Assembly (NCBI RefSeq): GCF_020866965.1
Contig: NZ_JAJATX010000004.1
Location: 92,690-156,689 of the forward strand
Reading direction: 5' to 3'
Length of the DNA: 64,000 bases
DNA from: Microvirga roseola
GTDB taxonomy: Bacteria > Pseudomonadota > Alphaproteobacteria > Rhizobiales > Beijerinckiaceae
Made by a program: the position numbers and the translations under genes. The notes below the pieces were generated by a model. That model had not been told where the DNA came from. It made no database searches and saw nothing but the letters and a program-made list of their open reading frames with translations. Below are positions 62,834-64,000 of this stretch, piece after piece. Position 1 is the stretch's first letter, and each line of letters starts with the position of its first letter.

Positions 62834-63445
62834 ATGTCGACTGGCGCACCCTCGCTGTCCTCCCCGTCGACCCTCGTCGGCCTCATCTGGCCGTCCCGGG
62901 ACGATGCCCGCTTTGCCGCCCTGCGCGCCATCGTCCTGATGGCCGTGGGCTCGGCCTTGCTCACCCTGTCCGCCAAGGTCCAGGTGCCTCTGCCCTTCGT
63001 CCCGATGACGATGCAGACCCTGGTCGTGCTGCTCATCGGCGCGACCTATGGCTGGCGTCTCGGCGGCGCGACGGTCGCCCTCTATCTCGCCGAGGGCGCG
63101 ATGGGCATGCCGGTCTTCGCAGGTCCGACGGCCGGCATCGGCTATCTGATGGGCCCCACCGGCGGCTTCCTCTTCGGCTTCCTGGCGGCAGCCGTGGTCA
63201 TGGGCCTCATGGCCGAGCGCGGCTGGGATCGTTCGCTCCTGCGCGTCATCGTCATGATGAGCATCGGCCACGCGGTGATCTTCGCTTTCGGCCTCGCCCA
63301 GCTCTCGCTGGTGATGCCTTTCGCCAAGGCCTGGACCGTGGGCGCCGCGCCTTTCGTGGCCGCGACAATCGTGAAGACGGCCCTGGCCGTGGCTCTCCTG
63401 CAGGCGGCCTGGTCCGTCACGCGGCGGGGCGGCGACGCCCGCTGA
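62834..63445 (+). CDS. bioY: Biotin transporter BioY (S component)
   Basis: A 203-residue substrate-binding membrane subunit for biotin uptake. The six-helix BioY pattern is visible: AKVQVPLPFVPMTMQTLVVL, YGWRLGGATVALYLAEGAMG and PVFAGPTAGIGYLMGPTGGF. No bioM or bioN energy-coupling genes follow, so it may work alone or with a shared ECF module. The ATG at 62834 follows GGAG nine bases upstream. A strong terminator closes the gene. Confidence 0.94.
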   Translation: MSTGAPSLSSPSTLVGLIWPSRDDARFAALRAIVLMAVGSALLTLSAKVQVPLPFVPMTMQTLVVLLIGATYGWRLGGATVALYLAEGAMGMPVFAGPTAGIGYLMGPTGGFLFGFLAAAVVMGLMAERGWDRSLLRVIVMMSIGHAVIFAFGLAQLSLVMPFAKAWTVGAAPFVAATIVKTALAVALLQAAWSVTRRGGDAR

Positions 63446-63466
63446 ATGCGACGAAAAGCCAAACGC

Positions 63467-63499
63467 AAGAAGCCGCCCGAAGGCGGCTTCTTCTTTTTT
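63467..63499 (+). terminator. Rho-independent terminator after bioY
   Basis: AAGAAGCCGCC / GGCGGCTTCTT, an 11-bp perfect stem with a CGAA tetraloop, followed by CTTTTTT, 22 bases after the bioY stop. It also faces the end of the convergent small gene. Confidence 0.95.
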
Positions 63500-63512
63500 G
63501 GGCGGTGTCGCT

Positions 63513-63803
63513 TTAGCCGGCGGAGTGGACGAGGCGGAGTTTCGGCTTCGCCTTGGCCGGACCGAAGCGGAAGGTGAGATCGACCCACTCTTCGTCGCCG
63601 TTGCCCGCGACAACATGGTAGCCGAGCTGCCTGGCGATGGCCTCGACCTGGGCGAAATTGCCCCGCGAGATCCAGCGGGAGAACTCCGGCATGCCTTGAT
63701 CCATCAGCGCTGCCAGCATGCCGATCTCGACACCCTGGTCGAAGTCCTCGCTGCGGCCCGGGAAACGCAGCCGCAGTCCATCGTCGAAATGAATATGTCT
63801 CAT
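63513..63803 (-). CDS. Small conserved protein, unknown function
   Basis: A 96-residue protein (MRHIHFDDGLRLRFPGRSED, then DQGVEIGMLAALMDQGMPEF, YHVVAGNGDEEWVDLTFRFG) that looks like a small protein family seen in Hyphomicrobiales. No catalytic motif is evident. It is convergent with bioY. Its ATG at 63803 follows CTAGGGGGCTAACCC in its own direction, a possible but not ideal ribosome site. Confidence 0.75.
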   Translation of the reverse strand: MRHIHFDDGLRLRFPGRSEDFDQGVEIGMLAALMDQGMPEFSRWISRGNFAQVEAIARQLGYHVVAGNGDEEWVDLTFRFGPAKAKPKLRLVHSAG

Positions 63804-63966
63804 GATGGGTTAGCCCCCTAAAGCGCCTTTGAATGGCTTCTTTGTTGCGGATCTAGCAATCCAGGGATGCTTCCGAAAGGCGGCATGGAAGCGCAGGGCC
63901 GTCCCTCAGGAACCGGGTCGCCGGTCGCACATTAGCCCCCAGATAACTTCGCAACGGGAGGTGCCT
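63804..63966. other. Intergenic region, divergent promoters
   Basis: No gene supported. It lies between the small minus-strand gene and the partial plus-strand gene at the window end, and must hold promoters for both. GGGAGG at 63957 is the ribosome site of the latter. Confidence 0.4.
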
Positions 63967-64000
63967 ATGGCCGAGCGCAGAATCACCGCGTTCTTCGATA
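63967..64000 (+). CDS. Partial gene at the window end
   Basis: ATG at 63967 with GGGAGG four bases upstream opens MAERRITAFFD and runs off the end. The first residues recall small stress-type proteins that start with (R/T)ITAxxD, but 11 residues are too few for a family call. Confidence 0.5.
   Translation, partial: MAERRITAFFD

Overview
The window is a high-GC stretch of an alphaproteobacterial chromosome, most likely Hyphomicrobiales (Rhizobiales) and plausibly Methylobacteriaceae such as Microvirga or Methylobacterium. The reasons are the split glycyl-tRNA synthetase next to pyruvate phosphate dikinase, the DUF2339 / xseB / dxs / tlyA string, the pdxH / dnaJ-like / fabI / aroC / ribB string, a TIGR02301-type protein, and two intergenic palindromic repeats of a type common in this order. 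The genus is an inference. I saw no rRNA, tRNA, CRISPR array, phage gene or complete insertion sequence.

Layout. 1-7.5 kb: glyQ, glyS, a lipoprotein L,D-transpeptidase, a clear terminator, ppdK, a small membrane protein and a GFA-type zinc protein. 7.5-16.9 kb: a degenerate repeat, a membrane protein divergent from an XRE regulator, a SleB-type hydrolase, a broken serralysin-like RTX metalloprotease, an MFS transporter, an AcuI-like reductase behind an SD-masking hairpin, a LysR gene divergent from wrbA, and Sua5. 17-21.5 kb: acyl-CoA dehydrogenase, SDR, corA and an SRAP protein. 21.6-27.1 kb: a membrane SpeE-like protein and a decayed polysaccharide module. 27.2-34.2 kb: the minus-strand DUF2339-xseB-dxs-tlyA-rRNA methyltransferase run. 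34.2-40.2 kb: phosphatase, HD hydrolase, Tag glycosylase, an AAC(6')-like acetyltransferase, PaiB, a PAS-PAS hybrid kinase and YgfZ. 40.3-47.7 kb: a dihydroorotase-like protein, twin VOC proteins, a divergent pair of citrate synthase homologues (one carrying a DNA-binding domain), an SDR and pdxH. 47.8-58.3 kb: lipoprotein, DnaJ-like, fabI, phosphoglycerate mutase-like, a MocR/DMT pair, aroC, an HTH-fused ribB, a flippase-like protein and an HDAC-family protein. 58.4-64 kb: DoxX, patatin, MarR, an M48-like gene remnant, DUF1499, an MBL hydrolase, bioY and small conserved proteins.

Most of the window is housekeeping: translation (glyQS, Sua5, TlyA, RNA methyltransferase), isoprenoid, fatty acid, aromatic, riboflavin and vitamin B6 synthesis, biotin uptake and repair. 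The most unusual parts are three. First, 23.5-27.1 kb holds a two-gene module: a membrane-fusion protein ending in a GGDEF domain that has lost its metal site but keeps a c-di-GMP I-site, followed by a processive GT2 synthase. It resembles an Alg44-like c-di-GMP-gated exopolysaccharide device with a different receptor domain, but both genes are frameshifted as read here. Second, RibB carries an N-terminal Cro/C1-type helix-turn-helix, with an AT-rich palindrome just upstream and a perfect internal ribosome binding site that would give free RibB. Third, a MerR-like HTH is fused to a citrate synthase homologue divergent from a second citrate synthase. Together with the MocR regulator, enzyme folds joined to DNA-binding domains are a recurring theme.

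Several genes look broken: the RTX protease (frameshift plus a lost zinc-binding His), the fusion protein, the glycosyltransferase, and a 5'-truncated M48-like fragment. Base-calling errors cannot be excluded for the single-base shifts.
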